A DNA stretch of 64,000 nt from Synechococcus sp. UW105 (GCF_900473935.1 NZ_UCNN01000008.1:124001-188000); one strand, 5' to 3'; positions 47,790-57,630 are shown, counted from the first letter of the stretch. Translations and numbers: made by a program. Notes: a model not told the origin generated them from the sequence alone.

Positions 47790-48923
47790 ATGCCTGAGGC
47801 GTCCCCTTCTCCGAGCTTGGGTTTGACCTTGCCCATGTGGGTGGCTGCTGCTGCCAGGGCTGCCATGCAGTGCCTGGTCGGTGAGCCGGTTGTGCTGAAT
47901 CAGCAGCTGTTCCAGCCAGGTGGCGATCCTGTGCAGACCGTGCCTGTGCGATCCGTCTCTCTCCTGGAGAGCGGAGTGCAGGCTTTGGCGATCAGTGTGT
48001 GTGATCCCGGGCCAGGGTTGGATCTCACCCGGGGATTGGAGGTCTGGGTGCGTGTGGCCTGGGCCCCAACTGACGATCCTTGGCTGAATGTGATTCCAGG
48101 TGCTGGTGTTGGTCGGTTCGCCGAGGGTGGAGGCATCTGTCTCTCCACCTTTGCCCGTGAGCTGCTGGAGCAGAATCTGCGGCCTTTTGTTCCTAAGGGT
48201 CGTGGTCTGGTGGTGGAGGTGGTGCTTCCCCGCGGGCGTGAGCTGGCTCAACGCACCAGCAATGCTGCCTTTGGTGTGGTGGAGGGGCTGGCGCTGATCG
48301 GCACTCAGGCCGAGGTGCAGATCAGTGCCTCGCCGGATCAGTTACAGAGCAGTCTGGATCGGTTGCGGGCACTGGTTGTTGAGCCGGACTTCGCTGGGCG
48401 GCTGACGTTGGTGATTGGCGAGAACGGCTTTCACTTGGCGCAGCAGCTGGGCTTCGGGTCTTCAGGGCCGGTGCTCAAGACCGGTAACTGGATCGGACCG
48501 ATGCTGGTGGCGGCGGCGGAAGCGGGCGTGGAGGAGTTGGTGCTTTTGGGTTATCAGGGAAAGTTGGTCAAGCTTGCTGGCGGCATTTTTCATACCCATC
48601 ACCACCTGGCTGACGGGCGGTTGGAGGTGTTGGTAGCGCTGGCGGTGGACCTTGCTTTTCCTCTGGATCTGCTGCAAAGCCTGGGTCAAGCGGCGTCCGT
48701 TGAAGCGGCTCTTGAGGATCTCCAGGCTCGGGAGCCGAGGCAGGCTGAGGCGTTGCGGCAGGCCATGGCGGCAGCAGTGGAGGCTCGGGTTAGGGCCTAT
48801 CTCCAGCGTTATGGAGATTGGGCCCTGCAGGTGGGTGCTGTGCTGTTCGATCGCTCCAGGCAGCGACGCTGGCCAGGTCCAGTTGGACAGGTCTTGCTGG
48901 CGGATTGGGGACGAAGCCTTTGA
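47790..48923 (+). CDS. cbiD: Cobalt-precorrin-5B (C1)-methyltransferase CbiD
   Basis: A 377-residue CbiD enzyme of the anaerobic (early cobalt) cobalamin route, which methylates C-1 of cobalt-precorrin-5B. The signature region TLPMWVAAAARAAMQCL is at the N-terminus. LVIGENGFHLAQQLG and NWIGPMLVAAAEAGVEELVLLGYQGKLVKLAGGIFHTHHHLADGR is the conserved core with the histidine-rich loop. The start is ATG 47790. The gene is 57 bases before guaA, an order I associate with marine Synechococcus. QueG, which uses a corrinoid cofactor, is also in the window. Confidence 0.93.
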   Translation: MPEASPSPSLGLTLPMWVAAAARAAMQCLVGEPVVLNQQLFQPGGDPVQTVPVRSVSLLESGVQALAISVCDPGPGLDLTRGLEVWVRVAWAPTDDPWLNVIPGAGVGRFAEGGGICLSTFARELLEQNLRPFVPKGRGLVVEVVLPRGRELAQRTSNAAFGVVEGLALIGTQAEVQISASPDQLQSSLDRLRALVVEPDFAGRLTLVIGENGFHLAQQLGFGSSGPVLKTGNWIGPMLVAAAEAGVEELVLLGYQGKLVKLAGGIFHTHHHLADGRLEVLVALAVDLAFPLDLLQSLGQAASVEAALEDLQAREPRQAEALRQAMAAAVEARVRAYLQRYGDWALQVGAVLFDRSRQRRWPGPVGQVLLADWGRSL

Positions 48924-48980
48924 GCCCCTTCTCTACGCTGATTGATTGACGGTCGTTTGCCCACGACCCCATTCGTAGAG

Positions 48981-50567
48981 ATGACTCAGATTCAGCCTGA
49001 CGGCCAGCGAAAGCCAGCGATCGTCATTCTCGATTTCGGTTCGCAGTATTCCGAACTGATTGCCCGGCGGGTGAGGGAAACGGAGGTGTTCTCTCTGGTG
49101 ATTGGCTACAGCACCTCTGCTGAGGAGCTGCGCAAAATGGCTCCAGCGGGAATCATCCTGAGTGGTGGACCCAGCTCCGTTTACGCCGACGGTGCCCCCT
49201 TATGTGATCCGGAGATCTGGACTCTGGGAATCCCTGTGTTGGGGGTCTGCTACGGCATGCAGCTGATGGTGCAGCAGCTTGGGGGTGAGGTTGAGGCGGC
49301 CACAGGCAAGGCCGAATACGGCAAAGCGCCACTACAGGTGGATGACCCTACCGATTTGCTCACCAACGTCGACGACGGCTCCACGATGTGGATGAGCCAT
49401 GGCGATTCGGTGAAGGCGTTGCCGAAAGGCTTCGTGCGCTTGGCCCACACCACCAACACACCTGAAGCTGCGGTGGCTGATCACAACCGCAGGCTCTATG
49501 GCGTGCAGTTCCATCCCGAGGTGGTGCACTCCACCTGCGGCATGGCTCTGATCCGCAATTTCGTTTATCACGTTTGTGGTTGTGAGCCGGATTGGACCAC
49601 CGATGCCTTCATTGAGGAGGCGGTTGCACAGGTGCGGCAGCAGGTGGGCGATAAGCGGGTGCTGCTGGCGTTGTCTGGTGGTGTGGATTCATCCACCCTC
49701 GCCTTTTTGCTGAAGAAAGCGATTGGCGATCAGCTCACCTGCATGTTCATTGATCAGGGCTTCATGCGTAAAGGCGAGCCTGAATTCCTGATGGATTTCT
49801 TTGATCGAAAGTTCAACATCAACGTTGAATACATTCATGCTCGTCAGCGGTTTCTAGAGAAGCTCAATGGAGTGACGGATCCTGAGCAGAAGCGCAAGAT
49901 CATCGGCACCGAGTTCATTCGTGTGTTTGAAGAGGAGAGCAAGCGCCTTGGCCCCTTTGATTACCTTGCCCAGGGCACTCTCTATCCGGATGTGATTGAG
50001 AGCGCCGGCACCAACGTTGACCCGAAAACCGGAGAGCGGGTGGCGGTGAAGATCAAGAGCCATCACAACGTTGGTGGCCTGCCTAAGGATTTGCAGTTCA
50101 AGTTGGTGGAGCCTCTGCGCAAATTGTTCAAGGACGAGGTGCGCAAGGTGGGCCGCAACCTTGGATTGCCCGAGGAGATCGTGCGTCGCCATCCCTTCCC
50201 CGGTCCGGGTCTGGCGATTCGCATTCTTGGGGAGGTGACGGACGAGAAGCTCGATTGCCTTCGCGATGCCGATCTGATCGTGCGTGAGGAGATCAAGGAG
50301 GCCGGCCTCTATCACGACATTTGGCAAGCCTTCGCTGTGTTGCTGCCTGTGCGTTCGGTTGGTGTGATGGGCGACAAGCGCACCTATGCCTGGCCGATCG
50401 TGCTGCGCTGTGTCTCCAGCGAAGACGGTATGACCGCTGATTGGTCCAGGCTTCCACCCGAGCTGATGGAGCGGATCTCCAACCGCATCGTCAATGAGGT
50501 GAAGGGCGTGAACCGGGTGGTGCTGGATATCACCAGCAAGCCCCCCGGCACGATTGAGTGGGAATAG
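48981..50567 (+). CDS. guaA: GMP synthase (glutamine-hydrolysing)
   Basis: The 528-residue enzyme makes GMP from XMP. The class I amidotransferase domain has [11 protein letters not shown] with the nucleophile cysteine and [11 protein letters not shown] with the catalytic histidine and glutamate. The ATP-PPase domain has [14 protein letters not shown], and the dimerisation domain ends with [16 protein letters not shown] and [12 protein letters not shown] 48981 matches the family start; a reading from 48942 adds 13 unlike residues. PurL and PurF are in the same window but in a separate block. Confidence 0.97.
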   Translation: MTQIQPDGQRKPAIVILDFGSQYSELIARRVRETEVFSLVIGYSTSAEELRKMAPAGIILSGGPSSVYADGAPLCDPEIWTLGIPVLGVCYGMQLMVQQLGGEVEAATGKAEYGKAPLQVDDPTDLLTNVDDGSTMWMSHGDSVKALPKGFVRLAHTTNTPEAAVADHNRRLYGVQFHPEVVHSTCGMALIRNFVYHVCGCEPDWTTDAFIEEAVAQVRQQVGDKRVLLALSGGVDSSTLAFLLKKAIGDQLTCMFIDQGFMRKGEPEFLMDFFDRKFNINVEYIHARQRFLEKLNGVTDPEQKRKIIGTEFIRVFEEESKRLGPFDYLAQGTLYPDVIESAGTNVDPKTGERVAVKIKSHHNVGGLPKDLQFKLVEPLRKLFKDEVRKVGRNLGLPEEIVRRHPFPGPGLAIRILGEVTDEKLDCLRDADLIVREEIKEAGLYHDIWQAFAVLLPVRSVGVMGDKRTYAWPIVLRCVSSEDGMTADWSRLPPELMERISNRIVNEVKGVNRVVLDITSKPPGTIEWE

Positions 50568-50631
50568 TGCTTCTAGGGGCTGGTGGAGGGTCGACGGCGC
50601 CGATACTCTGAGCCCCCGGCCGGAATTCGTT

Positions 50632-51243
50632 GTGACCGCTGCTCAAGAGCAGACCCTGCAGCTTCAGCGACGTCTGCAGCAAGACAGTATCCAGCTGGTC
50701 GGCAAGACGATCTACATCAACCCCTTCCTCTACTGGCGTCGCTTTGACAGCAACACCGATCGCTGGTTGAGGGAGCCCGGTCAGCTCACCGAAGAGCAGA
50801 TTCTTCAAAATCGAGGCCGTTTCTATCCCGAGCTGGCTTGGGATCTCCTTGATGAGGATGGGCGCCAGATCAAAGATGGTGCTGTTGAGATGTTTCTCAA
50901 GAGCCTTGAGTTGATCAGCACCTTCCATCCCGAGCTCACCGCCGGTCAGATGCTGGAGGTGGAGCGCAAGATGGCGATCACTAAGAAGCGCTCATTTGAG
51001 CGTTGGGTGGAGAAATCATTTCGGCGTCGCTTCAAGCTGGAGTCGCGGGAACGGCGTCGCTTTGCCAGGGATCGTTTTCTGCGCAGCTGGCGGGAGTGGA
51101 TCGGGCAGGAGACGACCCATCAAGCGATTGTGCCCGTGCTGGCCCTGATTGTGCTCAGTGGTGTGATGGGTTGGACCTTCGGGACGCGGCAGGCGGCTTG
51201 TCCCACATTGGTGCTGCCTTCGGAGCAGACTGGGATTCGCTGA
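50632..51243 (+). CDS. Membrane-anchored protein of unknown function
   Basis: A 203-residue protein. The first 160 residues are soluble and charged: QLQRRLQQDSIQLVGKTIYINPFLYWRRFD and LAWDLLDEDGRQIKDGAVEMFLKSLELI. A basic region (KKRSFERWVEKSFRRRFKLESRERRRF) precedes the single membrane segment (IVPVLALIVLSGVMGWTFG) near the C-terminus, after which about 20 residues follow. GTG 50632 was chosen; longer readings start inside guaA. I do not recognise the family. It sits between guaA and the PBP2 gene with another unknown gene, 11 bases apart. Confidence 0.75.
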   Translation: MTAAQEQTLQLQRRLQQDSIQLVGKTIYINPFLYWRRFDSNTDRWLREPGQLTEEQILQNRGRFYPELAWDLLDEDGRQIKDGAVEMFLKSLELISTFHPELTAGQMLEVERKMAITKKRSFERWVEKSFRRRFKLESRERRRFARDRFLRSWREWIGQETTHQAIVPVLALIVLSGVMGWTFGTRQAACPTLVLPSEQTGIR

Positions 51244-51254
51244 CTACCGGTCCG

Positions 51255-51674
51255 ATGGCCGATCAAAGACCACTCGAAGCGTTCAGGCTCACCCTGATGC
51301 AGGAGGTTCTGCCGGTGGGTCTGGCCATGGTTGAACGGGTGCGCAAGGGTGGTGCCTCCAAAATGGTTGAGGGTTTCACGGGTTCATCTGACCCCCTGGC
51401 AGATCTGCGTGATGAAGGGGAAACCGCGGCAAAGCAGGTGCGGGAACGGCTTGATCAAGTCAGTCCTGGACTAGGCAATCCTGTGATTCAGGTGGATGTG
51501 GATGTTGAGCCAGGTTCTGCCTCAACGCTGTCTGAGTCTCCTGAATCGGCGGCTGAGATTGGCGCAACGATGGATGGGACAACAACGACCTCTGACGATC
51601 GCGAGTCGCTCCAGGTGGTTCTCGCCAGGATTGAGACGCGGCTGGATCAGCTCCAGCAGCATCTCGCGTCCTGA
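51255..51674 (+). CDS. Soluble protein of unknown function with C-terminal coiled coil
   Basis: A 139-residue protein: an N-terminal helical part (LEAFRLTLMQEVLPVGLAMVERVRKGG and KMVEGFTGSSDPLADLRDEGE), an acidic Ser-rich middle (about 75-115) and a C-terminal coiled coil (SLQVVLARIETRLDQLQQHLA). ATG 51255 was chosen. The 18-base gap to the PBP2 gene and the 11-base gap to the previous gene imply one operon, so an envelope-related role is possible but unproven. Confidence 0.7.
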   Translation: MADQRPLEAFRLTLMQEVLPVGLAMVERVRKGGASKMVEGFTGSSDPLADLRDEGETAAKQVRERLDQVSPGLGNPVIQVDVDVEPGSASTLSESPESAAEIGATMDGTTTTSDDRESLQVVLARIETRLDQLQQHLAS

Positions 51675-51691
51675 GCCTCGCTTCCGCTCCC

Positions 51692-53503
51692 ATGGCCCGA
51701 TCCAGCTTTACCGGACGTGAGGGCGGTTATCGCCACAGCGGTCTGAAGCAACAGCCGCTGGTTTTGATCGGCTTGGTGCTGGTGTTCAGCGGGGCGATGT
51801 TGACCCGGCTCACTTGGTTGCAGGTGTTGGAGGGTGCCCATTACCGCGAGCTGGCGGATGAGAACCGCATCCGTTTGGTGCCCCGTTCTCCAATTCGTGG
51901 TCGTCTGCTCGACCGAGAAGGCCGCGTGCTGGCATCCAGCAAGCTCACCTATTCGCTCTATATCGAGCCCCGATTGGTGGATGACGCGGGCTGGCCTCCG
52001 TTACGAGATCGTCTGTCTCGGTTGCTCAATTTGAGTCCGGCCGAGCTCGATCGGCGTCGCGAGCGTGGGGTGGACCGCGATGGTTATCGCACCACCCTGG
52101 CCACCGAGCTCAAGCCCGAACAGGTGCTGCGTTTCCAGGAGCAGGCTTTGGGTTTGAAGGGAGCCATGGTGGATGTGGACATCCTCCGCTTCTATCCCCA
52201 CGGCACGATGGCGGCTCACGCCCTTGGCTATTCCTCCCCGATCACGGAAAGCGAGTACAAGCTGCTCGGCGACAAGGGCTACAAAATTCGCGACCGCATC
52301 GGCCGCACCGGCGTTGAAGCGGCCTATGAACCGCATCTGCGCGGTAAGTGGGGCGGCCAGATGTTGGAAGTGAATGCCATGGGTGAGGTGCAGCGGAACC
52401 TCGGTGATCGCCCCTCGGTGGCCGGAAAGGACCTCACTCTCACCCTTGACCTCGATCTTCAGCTGGTGGCGGAGCAGGTTTTGGCCGATAAGAAGGGCGG
52501 CGCGATTGTGGCGATGGATCCCCGCACTGGTGCGATCTTGGCCTTGGCCAGTAAGCCCAATTACGACCCCAATTTTTTCTCCAAACTGGTCACTACCCAG
52601 AAGGAGTACGACCAGCTGTTCGACAACCCACGGCTGCCCCTGTTCAGTCGTGCACTGAATGCTTACAACCCAGGCAGCACCTGGAAAGTTGTCACTGCAA
52701 TGGCTGGGATGGAGTCAGGAAAGTATCCCCCTGAAACCAAGTTGAAAACTACTGCCTGTATTACCTATGGAGGGCACTGCTTCCCAGACCATAACGGTGC
52801 AGGTTTCGGCACCATCGGTTACGCCGATGCCCTGCGCTTCTCGAGCAACACTTTTTTCTATCAGATTGGTGTCGGTGTTGGATCACGCCACCTCAAGAAG
52901 GCGGCCACGGATCTTGGGTTTGGTGCCAAGAGCGGGATCGAGATTGGTTGGGAGGAAAGCGTGGGTTTAGTGGCCGATGAAGATTGGGCGGCCGCCGGTC
53001 GTGGCTGGGGTCAACCCGGTACCACTCCTTGGATTCCCGAAGATATGGCGAGCGCCTCGATCGGTCAGTCGGTGGTGCAAATCACACCGTTGCAGCTGGC
53101 ACGGGCCTACAGCGTGTTTGCCAATGGCGGCTGGCTGGTCACCCCTCACTTGGCGGATCAGGGTCTGGATTGGACGGCACCGTCGCGGCGGAGCAGGGTG
53201 GCCATCAAACCCGCCACTTTGGCCAAGATCCGGGAAGGATTACGCAAAGTGGTCTCCGATGGAACCGGTTATGGACTGAACGGTCCTGGGATCCCATCGG
53301 CTGGCGGTAAGACCGGCACGGCAGAAGACAACAGCTCTCATGGAGCGGATCATGCCTGGTTTGCCACTTATGCCCCCTATCCGGAGGGTGAGATCGTGAT
53401 CGTGGCATTTGCGCAGAACACCCCAGGTGGCGGCTCAGTGCATGCGCTGCCGATGGCAAAAAAGGTGATGGAGGTGTGGAACCGCAAACGCCAGAAGAGC
53501 TGA
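51692..53503 (+). CDS. mrdA: Penicillin-binding protein 2 (class B transpeptidase)
   Basis: A 603-residue class B PBP of the elongasome. One N-terminal membrane anchor (PLVLIGLVLVFSGAMLTRLTWLQ) is followed by the pedestal domain starting RLVPRSPIRGRLLDREG. The transpeptidase has the SxxK motif in NPGSTWKVVTA (Ser near residue 328), the SxN motif in FSSNTFFYQIG and KTG in GGKTGTAE. The sequence around the active site is PBP2-like (with SIGQSVVQITPLQLARAY and GWEESVG). It forms an operon with the two preceding unknown genes and converges with sqdX ten bases away. Confidence 0.95.
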   Translation: MARSSFTGREGGYRHSGLKQQPLVLIGLVLVFSGAMLTRLTWLQVLEGAHYRELADENRIRLVPRSPIRGRLLDREGRVLASSKLTYSLYIEPRLVDDAGWPPLRDRLSRLLNLSPAELDRRRERGVDRDGYRTTLATELKPEQVLRFQEQALGLKGAMVDVDILRFYPHGTMAAHALGYSSPITESEYKLLGDKGYKIRDRIGRTGVEAAYEPHLRGKWGGQMLEVNAMGEVQRNLGDRPSVAGKDLTLTLDLDLQLVAEQVLADKKGGAIVAMDPRTGAILALASKPNYDPNFFSKLVTTQKEYDQLFDNPRLPLFSRALNAYNPGSTWKVVTAMAGMESGKYPPETKLKTTACITYGGHCFPDHNGAGFGTIGYADALRFSSNTFFYQIGVGVGSRHLKKAATDLGFGAKSGIEIGWEESVGLVADEDWAAAGRGWGQPGTTPWIPEDMASASIGQSVVQITPLQLARAYSVFANGGWLVTPHLADQGLDWTAPSRRSRVAIKPATLAKIREGLRKVVSDGTGYGLNGPGIPSAGGKTGTAEDNSSHGADHAWFATYAPYPEGEIVIVAFAQNTPGGGSVHALPMAKKVMEVWNRKRQKS

Positions 53504-53512
53504 GCTTGAGGC

Positions 53513-54658
53513 TCAGGCAACAGCGCTCAACTCTTGCTGCAGCACATGGCGGTAGTAGCCCCGGAGTTGTTCTGTGGCACCAGCCCATCCCCAGCGTTCG
53601 GCTTCCTGGCGGGCTGCAGAGCGAAGACTCTGGCGCTCAATGTCGTTGCCAAGCAGCTTGCTTGTGGCTTCGATCAGGCTTTTGGCACCACCATCGGCTC
53701 CATCCGGTTCATACAAGCAGCCGTTGATGCCATCGCTGATGATGTCGGGAATGCCGCCGCGATTGGCCCCGACAACGGGGCAGCCGGCGGCCATCGCTTC
53801 TAGAAGCACGAGGCCGAGGGTTTCGGTGCTGGAAGGGAACAGAAAGGCATCACCGCTTGCATAGGCACTGGCCAGTTCGTCACCCGCCAAGTACCCCACG
53901 AAGGTGGTTGCGGTGCCCTCGAAGTGTTTCTCTAGCTGCTGCCGATGGGGTCCGTCGCCCACCAGCGCTAACCGCGCATCGGGCATGGCTTCGAGCACGG
54001 GTCGGATCCTTTCAATCTGCTTTTCGGCTGAGAGACGGCCCACATAAAGGAGCAGTGAACCGCGGTCGTCATGGCAACCGTGCAGTCGCTCTCGCATCGC
54101 GTCGCTGCGCAGTTCCGGGCGGAACATGTCTGTATCCACCCCTCGCTGCCAGAGATCGGTGTGCTGAATTCCCTTCTCGCTCAGCTCCTGCACCATTGCG
54201 GTAGAGGTGCACAGGTTGAGTACGGCCTGGTTATGGGCTGCCTTGAGCAGTTCCCATAGCAGCGGCTCCAGCATGCCCATGCCGTAGTGCTCGAGATATT
54301 TGGGCAGATGGGTGTGGTAGCTCGCAACCAGGGGAATTCCCTTGGTTTTGGCCAGCCAGATGCCTCCAAGCCCAAGGACGGCGGGATTGACGACATGGAT
54401 TAGGTCTGGCTGGAAGCTGTCGATCGCTTCTGATACTGCCGGTCTGGGCAGGGCAAGCTTCAGTTCTGGATACAGCGGCAGCGGCATGGCGGGCACGCCA
54501 ATCAGCTGGGCGCCCATGTAGTCGCTTGGACACCCCTCCGGACAGAACACAACCACCTCATCACCTGCTTCCACCAGGTGCCTCACCGTTTTGGTAAGCC
54601 TGGTGACGATGCCGTCAACTTTCGGAAGGAAGGTTTCGGTGAAAAAAGCGACTTTCAC
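53513..54658 (-). CDS. sqdX: Sulfolipid sulfoquinovosyltransferase SqdX
   Basis: The 381-residue GT4 glycosyltransferase transfers sulfoquinovose from UDP-sulfoquinovose to diacylglycerol, giving SQDG. It opens with FFTETFLPKVDGIVTRLTKTV and carries the donor-site LLYVGRLSAEKQIERI, STETLGLVLLEAMAAGCPVVGANRGGIPDIISDG and a C-terminal helix. Length and motifs match cyanobacterial SqdX. The start is ATG 54658. It lies 25 bases after sqdB, so the two sulfolipid genes form an operon. SQDG replaces phospholipids when phosphate is scarce, a known trait of open-ocean picocyanobacteria. Confidence 0.95.
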   Translation of the reverse strand: MKVAFFTETFLPKVDGIVTRLTKTVRHLVEAGDEVVVFCPEGCPSDYMGAQLIGVPAMPLPLYPELKLALPRPAVSEAIDSFQPDLIHVVNPAVLGLGGIWLAKTKGIPLVASYHTHLPKYLEHYGMGMLEPLLWELLKAAHNQAVLNLCTSTAMVQELSEKGIQHTDLWQRGVDTDMFRPELRSDAMRERLHGCHDDRGSLLLYVGRLSAEKQIERIRPVLEAMPDARLALVGDGPHRQQLEKHFEGTATTFVGYLAGDELASAYASGDAFLFPSSTETLGLVLLEAMAAGCPVVGANRGGIPDIISDGINGCLYEPDGADGGAKSLIEATSKLLGNDIERQSLRSAARQEAERWGWAGATEQLRGYYRHVLQQELSAVA

Positions 54659-54683
54659 TGGGTCGGCGGTGGGGAGATGCGGA

Positions 54684-55880
54684 TCAAGGTGCAGTGCCGA
54701 TTGCTTCAGCCTGGGTCTTGGTCCAGGCGGAGGTGCAGAGAATGCGGTTGCGATCGCAACGGTCGGCGTAGCGCGTGGCGATTTCCACCACTTCCTTCAG
54801 CAGACCATCATCAAGGGTCGTGGGATTGAGGCCGAGCTCGAGGAAGCAACGGTTGTCCACGATCAGATCGTTTTCCACAGCCTCGTTACGAGGGTTGGGC
54901 AAGTTGTTCACCTGGGCTCCGGTGAGTGCGGCCACCTTTTTGGCCAGCTCGCCCACTTGATGGCTTTCGGTCATCTGGTTGAAGATCTTCACCCGCTCGC
55001 TTTTGCTGGGGGGGTTCTCCAGAGCGAGCTGCACGCACTTCACCGAGTCGCGGATGTGAATGAAGGCCCGGGTCTGGCCGCCGGTGCCATGCACGGTGAG
55101 CGGATAGCCGATGGCCGCTTGCATCAGGAAGCGGTTGAGAACAGTGCCGTAGTCGCCGTCGTAATCAAAGCGGTTGGTGAGACGCGGATCCCTATCGGTG
55201 GCATCGGTATTGGTGCCCCAGACGATGCCCTGGTGCAGGTCGGTGATGCGGACGTTGTCGTTCTTGTTGTAGTAGAGGAAGAGCAGCTGATCGAGCGTCT
55301 TGGTCATGTGATAGACGCTGCCAGGGCTGGCGGGGTGGAGGATCTCTTCCTCAAAGCGGCTGCCGTCAGGCTGCGGAACCTCCACTTTGAGGTAGCCCTC
55401 AGGAATGGTGGCTCCGCGGTGCGAGCCGTAGCCATAAACGCCCATGGTGCCGAGATGCACCACATGGATGTCTTGTCCGCTTTCGACGATGGCGGCCAGC
55501 AGGTTGTGGGTGCCGTTGACGTTGTTGTCGACCGTATAGCGCTTCGTGGCGCTGCTCTTCATTGAATAGGGAGCAGCCCGTTGCTCGGCGAAATGCACCA
55601 CTGCATTGGGTTTTTCTTCGATCAGTAGATCGAGCAGCCGTTGGTATTCGTGGGCGATATCCATGTGCAGGAAGCGCATGGGTTTGCCGCCGATTTCCTC
55701 CCACGCCTTCAGACGCTCGCCGATGCTGGTGATCGGGGTGAGCGATTCAACCTCGAGATCGATATCGATCTTGCGGCGACTGAGGTTATCGACGATCAGC
55801 ACGTCGTGACCCTGGTCCGCAAGATTCACTGCACAGGGCCAGCCGCAGAAGCCGTCGCCGCCGAGAACGAGAACCTTCAC
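54684..55880 (-). CDS. sqdB: UDP-sulfoquinovose synthase SqdB
   Basis: A 398-residue SDR enzyme that makes UDP-sulfoquinovose from UDP-glucose and sulfite. VLVLGGDGFCGWPCAVNLADQG is the Rossmann NAD loop, VVHFAEQRAAPYSMKSS the SqdB signature, and GSVYHMTKTLDQLLFLYY the catalytic YxxxK. The rest (NNVNGTHNLLAAIVE, FIHIRDSVKCVQLALENP) matches plant and cyanobacterial SQD1. The start is ATG 55880. It forms an operon with sqdX; a small Psb34-like gene sits just upstream on the same strand. Confidence 0.97.
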   Translation of the reverse strand: MKVLVLGGDGFCGWPCAVNLADQGHDVLIVDNLSRRKIDIDLEVESLTPITSIGERLKAWEEIGGKPMRFLHMDIAHEYQRLLDLLIEEKPNAVVHFAEQRAAPYSMKSSATKRYTVDNNVNGTHNLLAAIVESGQDIHVVHLGTMGVYGYGSHRGATIPEGYLKVEVPQPDGSRFEEEILHPASPGSVYHMTKTLDQLLFLYYNKNDNVRITDLHQGIVWGTNTDATDRDPRLTNRFDYDGDYGTVLNRFLMQAAIGYPLTVHGTGGQTRAFIHIRDSVKCVQLALENPPSKSERVKIFNQMTESHQVGELAKKVAALTGAQVNNLPNPRNEAVENDLIVDNRCFLELGLNPTTLDDGLLKEVVEIATRYADRCDRNRILCTSAWTKTQAEAIGTAP

Positions 55881-55938
55881 CTCAAACTCCTGCCGAAGCG
55901 TGCTGAGCGCTAATCCCGGGCAAGCTACTACAGGGTTT

Positions 55939-56106
55939 TCAGCTGATCACCACAGTCACGGCCACTAGGGCGACCACAAGCACCCCGCCAACCACGATCA
56001 ACAGCTGAGAGCTGCTGCTGCGGCTGGATTTCACGTCAATCACTTCCATGCGTGGTTCTTTGGCGAAGGCATTCAGCCTTCCTCCATCCTCTTCTGTGAC
56101 TTGCAT
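55939..56106 (-). CDS. Psb34-like photosystem II assembly microprotein
   Basis: A 55-codon gene on the minus strand: MQVTEEDGGRLNAFAKEPRM, then a short Ser-rich linker and one membrane segment (QLLIVVGGVLVVALVAVTVV). The N-terminal EEDGGRLNxFAxEP pattern is the hallmark of the Ssl1498/Psb34 family, a small PSII assembly factor that binds CP47 and resembles high-light-inducible protein tails. The membrane segment lacks the chlorophyll-binding motif of true HLIPs. It starts at ATG 56106 and stops 58 bases before sqdB, so it may share transcripts with the sulfolipid operon. Family assignment is by motif recall. Confidence 0.75.
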   Translation of the reverse strand: MQVTEEDGGRLNAFAKEPRMEVIDVKSSRSSSSQLLIVVGGVLVVALVAVTVVIS

Positions 56107-56182
56107 GGATTCGATGTTTCCGAAGGGGAGACCTTATGGGCTTCTGGCTGCTTTGGGCCGATTGCGCCATGGTCTGTCATGA

Positions 56183-57019
56183 CTAGCTTTTCACCGTTCC
56201 GGTGGTGGGGGAGCTAGGGGAGGCGTCCTGACGCAGTGGCAGCCGGCCTGCTAGGTGGGCTTGTCTGCCTGCCTGAACGGCTAAGCCCATGGCTTCGGCC
56301 ATGGCTGGAGGGTCTCCCGCCATGGCAATGGCACTGTTGACCAGGACCGCTGCTGCCCCCATCTCCAGTGCTTGGGCGGCTTCACTCGGAACGCCGATCC
56401 CCGCATCCACCACAACTGGAACGCTGGCGTTCTCAATGATCAGAGCGATGTTGGCGAGGTTGCGGAGACCCTGACCGGAGCCGATCGGCGAGCCTAGGGG
56501 CATCACCGTGGCGCAGCCCACATCCTCCAGGTGTTTGGCCAATAGAGGATCGGCATTGATGTAGGGGAGAACGGTGAACCCCTCCTTCACGAGTTGTTTG
56601 GCGGCTTCGAGCGTGCCAATCGGATCGGGGAGGAGATGGCGGCTATCGGGGATCACCTCCAGCTTGACGAAGGTGTTGTCCTCCTGGCCTGCCAGCTTGG
56701 CGAGTTCGCGACCCAGCCGTGCCACGCGCACTGCTTCATCAGCGGTGGCACAACCTGCCGTATTGGGGAGCATCCAGATTCTTGACCAGTCGATCGCTTC
56801 CATCAGGCCTTCATGCCCTGCAGCCACCGTCTGGACCCGGCGTACGGCCACGGTGACGATCTCGCAACCCGATCGTTCCAGGCTTTGCTGCATTGTGGCC
56901 AGATTCGGGTATTTGCCCGTGCCAGTGAACAAGCGACTGTTGAACTGTCGCCCTGCGATCTGCAGCGGATCCGAAGCGTTGGTGCAGCTGGAGAGGGGAG
57001 AGGTCGAAACCGTGGACAT
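56183..57019 (-). CDS. thiG: Thiazole synthase
   Basis: A 278-residue TIM-barrel enzyme that builds the thiazole phosphate of thiamine. [18 protein letters not shown] opens the barrel, [11 protein letters not shown] and [17 protein letters not shown] contains the Schiff-base lysine, and [15 protein letters not shown] and [30 protein letters not shown] are the C-terminal phosphate-binding segments. ATG 57019 was chosen; a reading from 57190 adds 57 residues that belong to the opposite strand's leader. ThiS and ThiH/ThiO are not in the window. Confidence 0.95.
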   Translation of the reverse strand: MSTVSTSPLSSCTNASDPLQIAGRQFNSRLFTGTGKYPNLATMQQSLERSGCEIVTVAVRRVQTVAAGHEGLMEAIDWSRIWMLPNTAGCATADEAVRVARLGRELAKLAGQEDNTFVKLEVIPDSRHLLPDPIGTLEAAKQLVKEGFTVLPYINADPLLAKHLEDVGCATVMPLGSPIGSGQGLRNLANIALIIENASVPVVVDAGIGVPSEAAQALEMGAAAVLVNSAIAMAGDPPAMAEAMGLAVQAGRQAHLAGRLPLRQDASPSSPTTGTVKS

Positions 57020-57111
57020 GCCGAAGAGCAGAAAAGGGTGTGAGAACCGGGTGGGGACTGAACAGGCCAGTTGGAATGGCCCTAACTTGAGCCCATCATC
57101 CTGTTTCAGCC

Positions 57112-57630
57112 ATGCCTGTTCCACCCGTCGTGGATCTGCCTGTTGAAAGTGCCGTGCCTTTTGAAAGCCAGCTGCCTTTTGATAGTTCAAGGCTGGCGAT
57201 GCCTCTGATGCTCGAGGGCAATGTTGAAAGCTTTGATCCGGTAGCTCGTGCTTCCGACTTAGCCGTCACGATGCCGCGCCAATGGTGCGGGCGTTACAAG
57301 AGCTTCCCCAACGGCATGGATCAGGAGGTGCTGCTCAATCTTTCCAGCGTGCAGGCCTATGGACAAATGGTGGCGCTCCGCGGAGACATGACGATTGGCA
57401 CGATCAAGACCCCAGTTCAAGGCAATCTCAATGCCAAGTCAGATCAGCTTGATCTGATTCCCCTTGCTGACAGTCTCCCCGACGGGTTGGAGAGTGGCGG
57501 CGAGTTTCTGGGTCTTCAGGGGTTTGACCTTGCTGGCTGGGAAGCGCCTCGGCTCACCAATCCCGGCGGACGCTTGAGTCTGTCGCCTGGTTGCGTCTCA
57601 GAAGCCCTTCCGATTCGCGGCCTCTGGTGA
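57112..57630 (+). CDS. Conserved-type hypothetical protein, probable beta-rich fold
   Basis: A 172-residue protein. Residues 1-60 are Pro/Val-rich; the middle ([43 protein letters not shown] and [23 protein letters not shown]) looks like beta strands of a single barrel; the end ([21 protein letters not shown]) has a conserved-looking Cys near [11 protein letters not shown] do not recognise the family and see no signal peptide. It shares an upstream region divergently with thiG and its 3' end overlaps the convergent ycf37 by 33 bases. Confidence 0.7.
   Translation: MPVPPVVDLPVESAVPFESQLPFDSSRLAMPLMLEGNVESFDPVARASDLAVTMPRQWCGRYKSFPNGMDQEVLLNLSSVQAYGQMVALRGDMTIGTIKTPVQGNLNAKSDQLDLIPLADSLPDGLESGGEFLGLQGFDLAGWEAPRLTNPGGRLSLSPGCVSEALPIRGLW

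Noticed and set aside
54591-55565. 324-codon plus-strand open frame opposite sqdB
   Set aside because: It is antisense to all SqdB motifs and has no recognisable domain.
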